A stretch of 64,000 bases of DNA from assembly GCA_003508835.1 (NCBI GenBank), contig PUFA01000022.1, forward strand, positions 2,480,001 to 2,544,000, in the 5' to 3' direction. A model generated the notes under the pieces. The model searched no databases. It saw only the letters and a program-made list of their open reading frames with translations, and had not been told where the DNA came from. Origin of the DNA: Eonycteris spelaea. Its lineage: Eukaryota; Chordata; Mammalia; Chiroptera; Pteropodidae. This document shows positions 24,816 through 37,475 of the stretch, piece by piece. The position numbers and the translations under genes were made by a program. Positions within the stretch are counted from its first letter, which is position 1; every line of letters begins with the position of its first letter.

Positions 24816-24869
24816 AACAACAACAATAACAACAAAAACAAACAAAAAAACAAAAAACAAAAAAAAAAA
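24816..24869 (+). repeat. A-rich (CAA)n/(CAAA)n tract
   Basis: CAA and CAAA units ending in a run of ten A. It lies exactly between the L2 end and the first readable L1 sequence. Confidence 0.85.
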
Positions 24870-27800
24870 CTAGACCCAACTAAATGAATGACATTTATAA
24901 GAAATTCACTGCAAGTTCAATGACAAAGGTAAAATGTAAGTACATATATAGGGAAAGTTATATCTCACAAATATTGATTTTTAAAGGAGAGGCTATATTA
25001 TATCAGATAAAACAGACTTTAGAACAAAGGTAACTCTTAGAGATGAGGAAGAATATTATGTAATGATACTGGGATAAATCTAACAAAAAGATATAATGGA
25101 TCTAAATGTTTATCCCTAAAATAACAGTATTAAAATGTGTAGAACACATTAGAACAAAAAGAAGAAAATAGAACAAAAAGGAGAACTAAACAAACATATA
25201 ATTATAGTTAGTGATTTTTAAACTCACTCACTAAGTGATAAAATTCTAGACAGAAAAGTCAGCAAAAATAAAGAAAATTCAACAACAGTCAACTAATAAA
25301 AACTAACTGACATAAATAAATATCCAACAGCAGATTATACATTCTTTTAGTACATATTGAATATTCATCATAAGCCACATCATGGACCAGAAAACAAAGT
25401 GAATCATACAGAGTGTGTTATCTGACACACCAGAATTAAAAATCAATAATAGAAAAAAAAAAAAACAGGAAAATCTCTGTATAATGGCAATTAATATACT
25501 TTTGAAAAATCTATGGGACACAGGGGAAGTCTAAAAGAAAATTAAAAATACATAGAATAGAACTGAGTAAAAAAATTACAAAATGCTAAAATATGTGGGT
25601 ATAGCAAGAGAAACTCTGAGAAGGAAATTTAGAGCACTAAGTGCTTACATTAGAAGAAAAGATCTCAAATTTAAAATCTAAGTTCCTACCTCAAGAACCA
25701 AGGTGAGGGAAGCAATAAAACAGGCAGAGGAAGGAAGTAATAAAGATGAAAATGAAAATCAATTAACTTAAAAACAGGAAAATAGAAAACATTATTAAAA
25801 CAAAAAGCTGGTTCTTTGAAAAATTAAATCAAAACGATAAACCTCTAGCAAGATTAACAATGATAACAAGAGAATAGACTATTCAAATTCAGCCAAGATA
25901 AAACAGACAATCCAAATAGTCCTACAAAGTTAAAGAAATTACGTGAAATATTAACAAGATCCCCAAAATAAATCTCCAGGCACTTATGGTTATACCACAG
26001 AATGTTGCCAAATAGTTAACGAATAATTAACACTCAATTTTAAACAGTATATTCCAAAAAATAAAGGAGGAAATACCTTACAATTCACTTTATGAAGCTA
26101 GTTCTACTCTATAACCAAACTAGACACGTGCTGGAAAAAATAATTATAGACAAAATCTTCCATTACCTTAGATGAAAAAGTTCTCAAGACAACATCTGCA
26201 AATTAAATCCAGTAATATATAAAAAGAATTATGTATATGATTCAGTGAGACTTTATCCAGGTATACAATGCTGGTTCAACATTAAAAGATCTATCAGTGT
26301 ATTCCACTAGACTAAGAAAATACAAGAGAAAAATTGCATGATGATAATAAAGAAAAATATCACATAAAAAATCCAATATCCATTGATAAAAATTCTCAGC
26401 AAACTAGAAACTGATCAGAACTTGATAAAGAGAATGGGGGGTGGAGGACCTACAGCTAACACTTTCTTTAATGGTGAAAGACTGTTTTCTCTCTACTATC
26501 AGGACAAGACAAAAGTATCTGCTCTCTCACTGCTATTCAACACCGTACTGGGATTTCTTGCCATTGAAGAAAGGCAACATAAAGAAATAAAAGGCAGGCA
26601 GATTGGAAAGGAAAAATAAAACTATATTTGCAGATGACATGGTTGTCTCCATAGAAAATCTCAAGGAAGGTATAATAAACACACACACTCATAGAACTGA
26701 GTTTAGCAATAGAGCAGGATACAGGATCATGAAAATCAATTGTATGTCTATACACGAACAGCAAACATGTGAAAACTAAAATTAAAAACACAGTATCATT
26801 TACAATTGCTCCAAAAAAAAAAAAAAAAAAACCCAAACGGAATACTGAGGCATAAATCTAACAAAACAAGATTACTAAATGATCATGAAAAAATGTAAAA
26901 GGACCCAAGAAAACTGAGGGACATACCATGTTTATGTACTAGAAGACTCAACATAGTAAAGATGCTAATTCTCCTCAAATCAATATATAGGATTAACATA
27001 GTTTCTAACAAAAAAAAAAAAAGGTTTTTTTTAGACACAGACAAGCTTATTCTAAAATTTACATGGGAAGTCACGGGCCCTAGAACATCTAAAACAATCT
27101 TGAAAAGAATAATGAAGAAGGGAGAACCGTGCCGCCATACAGTAAGTACCACTACATAGCTCTGGCCACCAATGCTGTTGGTATAGCAGTGGACACACAG
27201 ATCACTGGAACAAAATAAAGAAACCCAAAACAGACCAACTGATATTCTGAACTGATTTTCGTCAACACTGCAAAGCAATTCAATGGAAGAATGACAACCT
27301 TTCAACAACAGTGCTAGAGCTAATGTAAATCAAAATGGGTTACAAATAATATAAAACATAAAACTATAAAAACTTTTAGAAAAAAAGACTTAGGAGAAAA
27401 ACTTTGAGTTCTAGGGCTGGAAGACACCAAAAGTATGTCCTATAAACATATACTGTTCATTTGGATCTCATCAAAATTAAAAATTTTTACTCTACAAACA
27501 CTCATTGAAGAAGATGGAAAAAGAAGCTACAGTCTTAGAGAAATTCTTTATAAACCACATATTTAAAAAAAGACTTGTATCTAGGATATATAAAAAACTC
27601 TCCAAGCTCAACTAAAAAAAAAACACCATTTGGAAATGGATAAAAATTATGAACAGACATTTCACTGCAGAGTATATGCACATAGCATATGAGCACACAA
27701 AAAGATGTTAAATATGTTTAACCATTAGGGAAATACAAATTAAAACCGCAATGAGATATTACTACACGGGTATCAGAATGGCTGAAACAGTGAAAACATA

Positions 27801-28640
27801 AATGCTAGTGAGGATGTATAAAATGTATGGACCTTTCATCTATTGTGGTAGAAATGTAAAATTATACATCTGCTGACAGTTTCTTACAAAATTAAAGATG
27901 CATTTACACATGGCTCAGCATGCACATTCTCGTGCATTTGTCCCAGAAAAGCCAAGATGTATATGCACAAAAAATCTGTACACAAATGTTCATGCAAAGT
28001 TTCTTCATAATAACCCCAGGCTGGAAATAATCCAGATGTCCTTTAACTGGTTAACGGTCAAACGAATGTGGCAGATGCACAGCTGTACTGCTGCTAGCAA
28101 CGGACGACGACCCAGCGACAGAAACAAGCTATTGATACGTGCGACGACTGGATGGGTCTCAATGGGACTGTACTGAGGGAAAAGCCAACCCCAAATGTCA
28201 CAGACTGCCTTATTCCATTTATGCAGAAGTACTGGATGGCACAGTAACAGAAATGGAGAGCCGCTTAGTAGTTGCCAGGCGCTGGGGGAAAGGTGGAATG
28301 AGTCGCGGGCGGTGGAAGAGAGCACAAGGGGTCTTTGAAGTGGGCCCGTGTGGCATGGTGACTGTGATGACAGCCATGCCCACAGGAGTGCTGCAGAGAA
28401 CCAAATACAGATACGTGCGTGCACCCACACACATACATCGAGGAGTGGACTGAAACTCGGGACATCAGAATAAGGTCCAGGGACTGGATGAATTCAATTC
28501 CCTGGGTGCAATATTATGGTAGAGTTATATAAAATGTTATTGGGATTAACTGGGTGAAGGGTATGCGGAATAGCTCTGTATTATTTCTTTCAGCTGTATG
28601 TGAATCTGCAATAATTTCGAAATAAAATTTTGGCAGAATC
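24870..28640 (+). mobile_element. 5'-truncated, decayed L1 LINE (L1M/L1ME-type), ORF2 remains plus 3' region
   Basis: About 3.8 kb. It opens in the late endonuclease part of ORF2 ('tagacccaactaaatgaatg', 24871). The reverse-transcriptase part is clear at about 26270-26660: 'atgctggttcaacattaaaa', 'ctgctattcaacaccgta' and 'tatatttgcagatgacatgg', whose translation includes the F-A-D-D catalytic motif (near 26623-26643). Further landmarks are 'gggacataccatgtttatgt' (near 26919), 'aaatacaaattaaaaccgca' (near 27731) and 'catgcaaagtttcttcataa' (near 27991). The end matches an L1ME-type 3' region ('gaaactcgggacatcagaat', 'attaactgggtgaagggta', final AATAAA near 28621). The frame is broken by many stops and indels, so it cannot move. 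Open frames on either strand inside it, including 141-codon reverse ones, are shadows. Confidence 0.85.
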
Positions 28641-29358
28641 CTGTCTCAGTCTAAGAAACCAGATATCTTCACTAAATGATTAAGCGAAAAAACAAATTGA
28701 TAATTTCTCTTTCTCTTCTATTTTTTTTTCCATTAATAAGTCTGCATCTAAAATAAATTCTCTTGAGTGTTGTCTTGATGGAAGACAACGATGTAGTATG
28801 GCCATGCTTTACAGCACACCTTACTGCCCTGGCCTCTGCCGTCCCATGTACCAGAATCCAAGAGGGGACTCTCGCAGGCCCCCTTGGTCCAGGCAAGGCC
28901 TCTTTATTTTCCAACATTCCAGGCTTCATTGCAATCTGTCTGGGAGACCAATCCCTGAGAGTCCCTTTACAATTAGTATTGGTAAACCCTCTCTCCACAA
29001 GATTAAAGCAGAAATAATCCCTTCAGGATCTGCTTTACTATTTACCTCGGCCGCGGCAGGAGTCGAGACTCACCGGCAATCCCTCGTCTTCTTCCCTGTC
29101 ACAGTTCATGCTCCTCTCTGACCTCATGGCTCTCTTGAGAACTCATCACCGATTTTCAGAAAAGTCCCCTAGATAATAATCCCCCCTCTGAGTGGATCCT
29201 CCATCTTCCTACCCAAAGCAGGCTCATGGGCATAATGCCATCGTTCAAAGATTAGGATGCACAGATCGCAACTCTCCCAAGTGTGCATGTGAGTGAGTGC
29301 GGGTGCGTTGGTGGGGAGGATGCTCCTTCTCAAACTCTATTACCAAAAGCCCAGAGAG
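28641..29358. other. Unassigned, GC-richer stretch
   Basis: About 28760-29130 is GC-richer than its surroundings with a CGGCCGCGG cluster at 29049-29057. Two overlapping forward frames (84 and 107 codons) cover it without a domain. It may be an old LTR, but I could not match one. Confidence 0.45.
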
Positions 29359-29359
29359 A

Positions 29360-29475
29360 GTGTAACATACCATGTTCATCTATTAGAAAACTCGATATCA
29401 TTAAAATGTTAATTTTTTAAAAAAATGTATCTAAAGGTACAATACAATCTCAACTATGTTAAACTTTCAAACTCA
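29360..29475 (+). mobile_element. Short L1 ORF2 fragment, forward strand
   Basis: 'acataccatgttcatctatt' (29366), 'agaaaactcgatatcattaa' (29384) and 'gtacaatacaatctcaacta' (29437) mirror the block at about 26920-27000 of the large L1. It is a separate, very short relic. Confidence 0.5.
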
Positions 29476-29604
29476 AAAAAATCAATATTTACGTTGTAAA
29501 ATTTAACAAAAGTATTATTTATATTGCTGGAGTACTGTGCAAATACTTACCAGTTATTTTTAGTATAACATGGCGAATTACAAACTTTGTCCTCTAGTAA
29601 GTGC

Positions 29605-29695
29605 TAATGATCCCAGGGGTCTGGGAAGGGTCCAGGTGTGCTATTCCTAGAGCATTCTCAGGTGACGGTGCATGCCAAAGTCGAGAACAGCATAT
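29605..29695 (+). mobile_element. Possible MER5-like hAT transposon relic
   Basis: 'caggggtctgggaagggtcc' followed by 'agagcattctcaggtgacgg' and 'caaagtcgagaacagc' resembles the middle of MER5-class hAT elements. Terminal repeats are not visible. Confidence 0.3.
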
Positions 29696-32600
29696 TACTG
29701 TACTTAGCCACTTTTTAAAGAGTTTAACTGCTTGGTTTACTAACTAATTTCGGAATAAAATATGGTCCCTGAGTCCAATAGATTCTGCAAAAGCCATCAC
29801 TTTAAATTTTTGCATTTTTGCACTTGCTAGAATACATCGAATCCTTCCCTTTCTTAATGTCCTTCAAAAATATATCAGTGCTTAAAATTAAAGATGGAAG
29901 CTTGATTGTTTTACTTGTAAATTTTACAAATAATCATAATAACTATCTGTAAAATGACACTGAAAAAGGAAATATTGTTCAATATTTTACAAGATAGCAA
30001 TAATTCCATATGCTTTGTGAAAGCTATGGGAAATATAAGTTGTAACAGAATCTTATATTTTTACATACTGAATATTATCGAATGGAAGCATAATAAACCT
30101 AGGGTTATTTATTTGACTATTTGTCTTAAAAGTTGCTGCTACCAAATGTGAAGAAAAAAGGCATAAAACCCAGCTAAGGGACCAGCACTGTACCATAGGG
30201 CATACCTCTCTTTTTCTATCTGGGAAGCAACTAATGCCCTGAGGCATGGGAATGGATCACCCTTTTAATTTTTATCCTTTCCAGTATAGGTCTTTGAAAC
30301 TTCTTAATTTATAAATCAGACACATCAGTGCTTACATCAGAATACGAGATGATAGTCATGATCAAAGCTTGAGAGCCTGATTGTCTCATGTTACACACTG
30401 CATCCTGCCTGTGCCATAATATGTCAAGAGTAAAATAAACAAATGAATTTGGATTAAGTATATCTTATTAGGTTAAGTACCTGGAGTATTCCCAACCTTC
30501 TCTTTCTGTACAATGTTGTATGTGCCATGCAACAAAGGATTGCTTAGACAAGAAACCCACTCAGGCTGAGTACCAGGTTTAAGAAGCGTATTATCTGTAG
30601 CAGTATGCTTGTCTATAAAATAGAATTCAAACATAATAGGAGCAAGATATTTATAACCAAAAGTCTAAAATCTTAGAATTTTAGCTTTAGCTGCTACCTT
30701 ACAAATATGCATCTTTTACAAAGCAGAAATCTCCTCTACAACATTCACCGCAATATACTTTCCGGCATCACAAAGAGGAGTGAATCAAAACAATCGGATG
30801 AACATGAGCACCTTCCAGAGTACTAATACCAGCCAGTATTTTGAGAAAATAAACTTTTTAAGTTTTGTGACTCTTAAAAGTTTGGGGTACAAGCATACAC
30901 AGGCAATTTAGAGAGAAGAATCGCACTGAGTATTAGCAGGAGTTAGGACTGATATTTCGGTATCTAAGAGCATGAAGCTAGGATTAGACATGCTCCTTTC
31001 CTTAAGCGTTCCTCAATAAGCAAAGCAGCCACCAATAAAAGCACCTACCAAATGATAAAGTCATGATAAAAAGAGAACTCAGCCTCATTCATATGTTTTA
31101 AGATAAGATCTGCTTTATTTTCATCTCCTTGGATCGGAAATGTTCAGATCTGAAGAAAGACAGAAAGATTGAGAAGCTGCCTATATTTGTGACCCCATGG
31201 GAGGAGAAGGCAGACAGAGAAAAGGCTGATGGGTCCTGAATGAGGACTCTGTCCCTTCTTATGCGGTTTTAAAACACGAACCATGGAAGTACAAAAAGGG
31301 CACTGCCATGGTAGCTGACCGTAAGGTCACACGTGACACCACACCACGTGACACCACACAACAGGTACTATAAATGCCCTCACCGGGACCATTCAAAAGA
31401 GTGACTTCTTTCTTGGAGGGTCTGTAGAGGGTGGGTGCAGAGGATATGTGGCAGAGTGCCATCAGCTGAAGGGACAGAGTCTGCTGTCTCACTAATGCCA
31501 AACCTGATCCTCACATGACACATCCACTGTCTTCAATTCAACAAAAAAATGGAGGATTTTTTTTTTTAATGACAAACATTTTAAAGATTTATATTAAAAT
31601 AAATAAGGATACATATTTTAACAAATAGGATCACATTAAATTTTTAAATAAAATGCAGAAATTCAAAGAGAATATGCTTTACCCTGGGCTGCACATTTCA
31701 TTCCCATAAACCTCCTCACAGTAAATATAACACTCCCTTACCTTCAGGGATACCTTGGGAAAACTGCTTTTTAAGTCTAAGGCCAAGGACAGAGCTCTGC
31801 ATCTGAACTTGTCTTATGAGCCCACATAGCACTTACTGGATATAAGGCTTAGACATGGCTTAATATTTTTATGCATCATTTTCCCTTTTCGGAGACAGAG
31901 ATAATTAATATTTAACTAGAAAACACATGGGAATACTGAGGCACATGACAAGCTTTCAAAGACTTGCCTTCATTACTATCAAGGCACATTAATAGTATTG
32001 GATTAATAGTATTGCCGTTGCTATGGCATCTTCCCTAGCACCACCTCCACCCTGACCACCAACTCTAATTCTACCATGACCAGCGCTACCCCTTTCACAG
32101 ACGTGCCCCAGGATGGTGGTTCAGTGCTGTCCATAACAAAATCTGTGCTGCTGGATCGCTTGAAGTGTTTTTGTTTTGCTTTGTTTTCTCTTCTCTTCTC
32201 TTCTCTTTTATTAAACTAAAAGCTGCCTGCCAGTAATTTGTATCTATATATATTTTTTAATGTTCTCTTTATAGAAACACCTTCTTCTTACAACAACCCT
32301 CATTCAGATATCTAAAAAGAGTGTCGTAGCCCAAGTTTGTTCACTGTTGTCTCCACCGTTTCTGGTCTGAGGCGGTTCTTTGCTACCATCTCAGTCTCTG
32401 TCACCCACCCGGGGTTCCGTGCCCATAATCAATGAGAGGCTCTGAGCTAAATAAGGTGCTGCTCACGCAGTCAGGAAATTTTTTTTTTTTTTACATTCTA
32501 ATTGGGGAACTTATTAACTTTATTTAGAATCTTGGTGTCTTAATTCTGTTAAACTTCCTAATATTTTGTTGACTTCCCTTACGTGGCCTCTTTAATAAAA

Positions 32601-34467
32601 TTAATCATCTAATCCTCATGCTTTGACCTCTTAATGATTTTTTTTTTAAGCATGCACATTCCTCCTAATACCACCAACATTTTAAATTATCTGTTTGTTT
32701 AGCTGCCCCTCTTATGGGATTTCGAGTCTTTGTGTATTGGGAAAACCACATTCATCTTGATGTCTCTGGTGTTTATTGAATAAACATATCAGCAAATGAC
32801 TGGATTGGGAATTCTAATTTAAAAAGTCTAAAATCTAATCTTTCACTTTTAAGTTTATATACTTTGTAGTAAAACCTCCAGTCATAAAACTCTTTCCAAT
32901 AACTTATTTTAAAAGATGAACTAAGAGTTAAAAAGTTTCTACCACTTACTTCAGTAAAAATATTCAACATGAACATTTTAATTCTTTTAATATGAAACAC
33001 AAAACCATTTTAAAGAATCATTTGGAAGATATGCTATATAAATCTATAAGCATCACTACAGATACTAAACATAATACATTCAAAAACACAGACATCTATA
33101 TACCCTACACAGTGCTACATTTAAAAAAATAGATTTTTATCAAAAACAGTTTTCCTTAGCTCAAAGTGTTTCTTAAAAAAATTCACTTTTTAAACATTTC
33201 TATTTGTCTTGATATCCAGGACAAAATCACTAATCACTAATGCAGAAAACTCCCCCTCTGGAAATGTCTGGAGGAAATTATAATTTTCTTAAGAACGTAG
33301 AAATCTGAGGTTTTTAAAAATTGAATCATAGCATTTACAGATGGAAGATAATTTAGACTTTTAGGAGCCATCTGTTAATGAAAACTCTAACTTGCTATTT
33401 GTTGGCACTTGTTTCAAGATTAATCATTTCAATTTTGTATCTATTTTTATCAAAGTCATTTCATAAAATTCAACCCGTTTAAGATGCTATCAGGTGTTAA
33501 TAGAACAAAAATGAGAATATTATCTTCAGTAGTCTTGGAGCTAGGAAATGTGCTAAACATAGAGCTCTAACTTAATTTTCTTTAGTAAAAAGACTAAATA
33601 TTTTTGTCTTTCCATGCTGAGGCTATGACGATATAATGCCACCAAAGTAGCTACCTAATATATATGATAAACTCAGAAAAAATAATTATTTTAAAAAATC
33701 AATATTAATATTATCGTAAAACAAAGAAAAATAACAAGAAAAATTTAAAAAGCACTCTTTAACCAAAGTTTGAAGAATCTTGCATACTAACATTAGTTTC
33801 TCCAAAGTTCAGAATTACTTAGCCTTCCAGGTACTTGAGTTTCATTTTATAAGATCAAAATCCTTTAACGATCATAAGAATATTAGCTCAAAACTAAACA
33901 ACTGAATTTCACATTTCCAAAAATATTCATAATGTTTTTCTTAATTTTTATTCTTATGGATTTACTGTCATTTTTGATATAATGAAAAATTAAATGAAAC
34001 TGACTCCAAAAAAAAGTCATTGGAAAGCACGTCCAAATTCTTTTCCTACATGCTGAATTTTAGCACTTAAGGTATGTTGACCCCTTGAGATACCTCCTTT
34101 GATCTTCGTAAAAGCAACACTGGCTTACAGATGATTCTGTTTAAGTATATCCTCCTTTTTCTCCCAATTTATTCATGAACTCATAATTTAAAATAATAAA
34201 GATTTAGAGATCATTAGGATTTACACCTTCTAAATCTTGAGATGTGTAGCCCTCTGAACGATCTCTAGTAAACTTTTATGAGATACAACTTTAAATATCA
34301 CTCACGTAAACACAAACTGTTATTGGGGTTCTATATTGAGGTGGCAACTCACCTCTCTGTTCTAGACAAAAAAGTTTCAGTAAAATTTTAAATACTGGCT
34401 AAAATAATAAATAATCCCTTATTCAAGAAATCAGAAGCAACATATCCTCTTCTGTCATAATCTAATT

Positions 34468-34469
<2 letters not shown>
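29696..34469. other. Mostly unassigned 4.8-kb stretch
   Basis: No gene. Small items: two CACGTG E-boxes 15 bp apart at 31330-31350; a weak MIR-like piece near 31900-31985 ('aatactgaggcaca'); a (TCTTC)n tract at 32187-32207; and an L2-like tail near 32700-32790. The rest is AT-rich with no family recognised. Confidence 0.5.

Positions 34470-34507
<38 letters not shown>
34470..34507. repeat. (AC)n microsatellite
   Basis: Nineteen AC units without interruption. Confidence 0.97.
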
Positions 34508-34509
<2 letters not shown>

Positions 34510-34599
34510 TTTCTTTGTTAAGAGAGGGTTTATTGTTTTTGTGCCTGCAGTTAGTTTCTACTCATTTCCTACCTCCCGCATGAAGACTTATTTAAACTC

Positions 34600-34866
34600 T
34601 TCAACCACACACAACATTCTCTCCCCTCTCTTCACTCATGTCAGAACAAAACTCTTCATGGCTTGAATCACAGATCCCCCGATCTTATTTCATAACTATT
34701 GTGCACACATTTTATGTTCTCTGCCACCCCTTTTCCCTTCCACTGTGAAGCTGGAAGCTCCTCAAGGCCATAAGCCATGTGGTAAATTTCTCCGTATTTT
34801 GTCATAGCACCAGCACTGAACAATGCACAGAAGAGGTGATTAAAAAATACTTTCTGAATTAACTTA
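34600..34866 (+). mobile_element. L2 LINE 3' end, forward strand
   Basis: 'ttccactgtgaagctggaag', 'ctcctcaaggccataagcca' (34757), 'catagcaccagcactgaaca' (near 34803), 'gaggtgattaaaaaatactt' and 'tctgaatt' follow the L2 end. Diverged. Confidence 0.5.
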
Positions 34867-34869
34867 TGG

Positions 34870-35844
34870 TTTTGATGAGTGTTTATTGAAACTAATTTTA
34901 CGTCAGAAGAACGAGTGTGTGGGGCAAACGGTATTTAGTCTCTAATCGGGATTGGCATGAGTGATCACAACTCTGGCAAACATCAGGCTGCCCGTCTAAA
35001 AGAAAACAGCTGGCCAAGAACCAATAAATTGAAATCTTCAGTATTTTTTTTTCAAGGGTAAATCTAGGGTGAATTAAAGCTCTGAAGTCTACTAAAACAA
35101 GAATAAGTAAAACATGTAAATTATACGTTTTTCTCCCTGTCAACTAAATAGGCATGGTTTTATAAGCATGGTTTAATCCAAAAAGCAGATGTAGTTTTTC
35201 CTTATGATACAAATGGAGCCAACTGGCTTGCATAGTGCTTTTTTTTTTTTTTTTTTCACCCCATGGTTATTGGAACTGGCAGGTTGAAAGAACTAAGAAT
35301 CATAATTTCAGGACATGGTAGTAGAAGCAAAGGACTGAGTTCTAATCCTTCAGAAGAAGAAAAAAAAAGACAAAGAATAAAAGAGAGGCATTTAAGGAAA
35401 TAATAATGACATTAAAAAAAAAAAAAAAAAAAAAACGATGTTAACCAGAAACCACATTATGAAATAAGCAATGATAGTACTAAAAAGCAAGTATCATAAG
35501 TCCCTAAATGGCTCTTCAAGATGCATGCAAAGGGCTCGTACGTGTTAAATAGATCAGTTTCTGTTCAACGAATTTGTTAGATGTTGGCTGACATTTGAGT
35601 ACTCTCCTGCTAATAACTAAACCCCTTCCTCAGGGAGCCCCGGAGATAACCACATTGTCCTGGAATGATGGCCTCAGAGGCTCTACTTGTTGAATCTACG
35701 ACTTTTTCTGAAATGGGGCATATGGATTTCACATGGGGGCCGGATGGCTTCTTCGTCATTTCTGTATTTGCACCACACAGCTTAGTGTCTGTTACTCCAT
35801 AACTACTGTTTGGTCTTTCATATAGAGGAATGTAACATTCAGAT
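34870..35844. other. Unassigned stretch with facing T and A runs
   Basis: No gene recognised. A T18 run at 35239-35256 and an A22 run at 35414-35435 bracket 157 bases. The enclosed DNA resembles no SINE that I know. Confidence 0.5.
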
Positions 35845-36045
35845 GAGTTGCGTGTATAGCTTTGTAGTCAGAAGTACCTCATTCTGAGTCCATCACTGAC
35901 AAGTTGAACTGTATGATGTGCTAAAGTGGCATAAACTTTTGGCTCTTAGTTTTGAGGTTTTTTAATAGTTACATTAAATCTATATAAAGTACTTCATGCT
36001 ATATTTGGCATATGTTAGACATTCAATAAATGGAATTGTTACTAA
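35845..36045 (-). mobile_element. MIR SINE, reverse strand
   Basis: 'tatagctttgtagtcagaag', 'tgagtccatcactgacaagt', and at the end 'atttggcatatgttagacat' with 'tcaataaatg' (36023-36032) follow a reversed MIR from head to tail. Confidence 0.55.
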
Positions 36046-36709
36046 GAACAACAAACCTAACCTAAGCACATTTCAGAATCCACTCTTGCAGTAAAGTGGC
36101 ACATGGAATTCTAGTTCTCTTCTGGGTCACAACAGTCCTGTTACACTGAGTGTTCAAGCTTGCTTTTCCTTCCCATGCCCAAAGCCCCTCAACAGAGCCA
36201 CACAGTAGTAAGCCAGCAGAGAGAGTCCTCAATGGGAGCCTTTTACACTGACCGGGGACTTAACAAAGTTTAAATTATCTGTGAAGGTCTCACACACTTA
36301 ATTCACACCCAAGTAACTAGCTTTCACCGGAATAGGGCATTTCAGCCTAGGTATTCAGAGAAGCTGTAAGGAAAACCAAAATTTGAGTACATACTCAAGA
36401 CCTCGTGACTGTAAGCAACACAACCAGGATAAGCTAAAACGTTTGATAACTACTTCTTTCCTGTGTATCATATTATCCATCGGTGTTCAACAGTGGTTAA
36501 CAAGAAACATGGGGCACTTTTGTTGTGATGTGGGTTTCATTACGGCTATCGTATTTCAGATCTAGTGTGGAAGGCGTAATTACATTTCAGTGTGGGTGCC
36601 AGAACTCTATGTTCTTTGTGCCTCGTAAGATCTACAAACGCACAAGGAAAGGGAAGCCAAAATATGGCCATCTCACATATGCTCTACAGACTTTCAAAGG
36701 GCTCAATAA
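36046..36709. other. Unassigned stretch
   Basis: No gene or repeat recognised. Short forward frames at 36383-36565 and 36525-36752 have no domain; the second runs into the CAA microsatellite. Confidence 0.5.
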
Positions 36710-36737
36710 AAACAATAACAACAACAACAACAACAAT
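36710..36737 (+). repeat. (CAA)n microsatellite
   Basis: About eight CAA units at the 5' edge of the interrupted MIR. Confidence 0.95.
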
Positions 36738-36747
36738 TATAAGAGCA

Positions 36748-36859
36748 ACTAAAATGTAGAGTGTTAACCATACATATGTCAGGCACTGTTCAGTTTTCTC
36801 TACCTATTTTAACTCATGTGTCACCACTGGAACTCTACAAGTTAAGTATTGTTACTATC
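36748..36859 (+). mobile_element. MIR SINE, left part, interrupted
   Basis: 'tatgtcaggcactgttcagt' (36775) and 'tattttaactcatgtgtcac' (36806) are the MIR upper core in forward sense. It breaks at 36859, where an LTR has inserted, and resumes at 37399-37404. Bases 36855-36859 (ctatc) form the left target-site copy. Confidence 0.7.
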
Positions 36860-37398
36860 TGCATTAGTCATGGTTTTCCAGAAAAACAGAATCAATAGAA
36901 TATATATGTGTGTATATATATAAGAAGAGATTTATTATGGGGATTGACTTACATGGCTATGGAAACTGAGAAGTCCCACAGTCGAGCTGCCTTCTGCCAG
37001 CTGGAGACCCAGGAAAGACGGTCATGCAATTCACTCTGAGTCCAAAGGCCTGAGAATTTGGGAAAGTGGTGGTTAGATTTTGTAAGTCACAGTCTCAGTC
37101 CAAAAGCCCAAGAACCAGGACCTCTGAAGTTCAAGGACAGAAGACAAAGGATGTCTCAGCTCAAGGAGATAGAATGAATTTTTAGCCCTTCCTCCACCAT
37201 TTTGTTTTATTCAGGCTCTCAGCAGATTAGATGATGCCAACTTGCACTGGCAAGAACAAGCTTCTTTACTCAGTCTACTGATTCAAAGGCTAATCTCTTC
37301 CTGGGACACCCTCCCAGACACATCCAGAAATAATGTTTCCCCAGATAGCTGGGTTTCCCTTAGCTCCTTCGAGTTGATACATGAAATGAACCATCACA
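36860..37398 (-). mobile_element. Solo ERVL LTR (MLT2B-like), reverse strand
   Basis: A 539-bp LTR with TG...CA ends (TG at 36860, CA at 37397-37398). In its own sense it starts 'tgtgatggttcatttcatgt' and carries AATAAA (36931-36936 reversed) before the 3' end. The flanks are ctatc (36855-36859) and ttatc (37399-37403), a 5-bp target duplication with one change, as expected for ERVL. No internal viral sequence remains, so it is a recombined solo LTR. It carries no gene. Confidence 0.85.
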
Positions 37399-37475
37399 TT
37401 ATCCAAATTTTACATATAGGTATACTAGGGGTCAGAAAGTTTAAATAACTCCCCCAGGGTTAAAAGTTGATAAAT
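37399..37475 (+). mobile_element. MIR SINE, right part
   Basis: 'tccaaattttacatataggt' continues the MIR sequence cut at 36859, then 'gtcagaaagtttaaataact' and 'cccccagggttaaaagt' complete the core. Its first five bases are the right target-site copy of the LTR. Confidence 0.7.

Noticed and set aside
26883..28430. Long reverse-strand open frames (141 codons each at 26883-27308 and 28005-28430)
   Set aside because: They are antisense to the decayed L1 and contain no domain; shadows of L1 ORF2 and 3' sequence.
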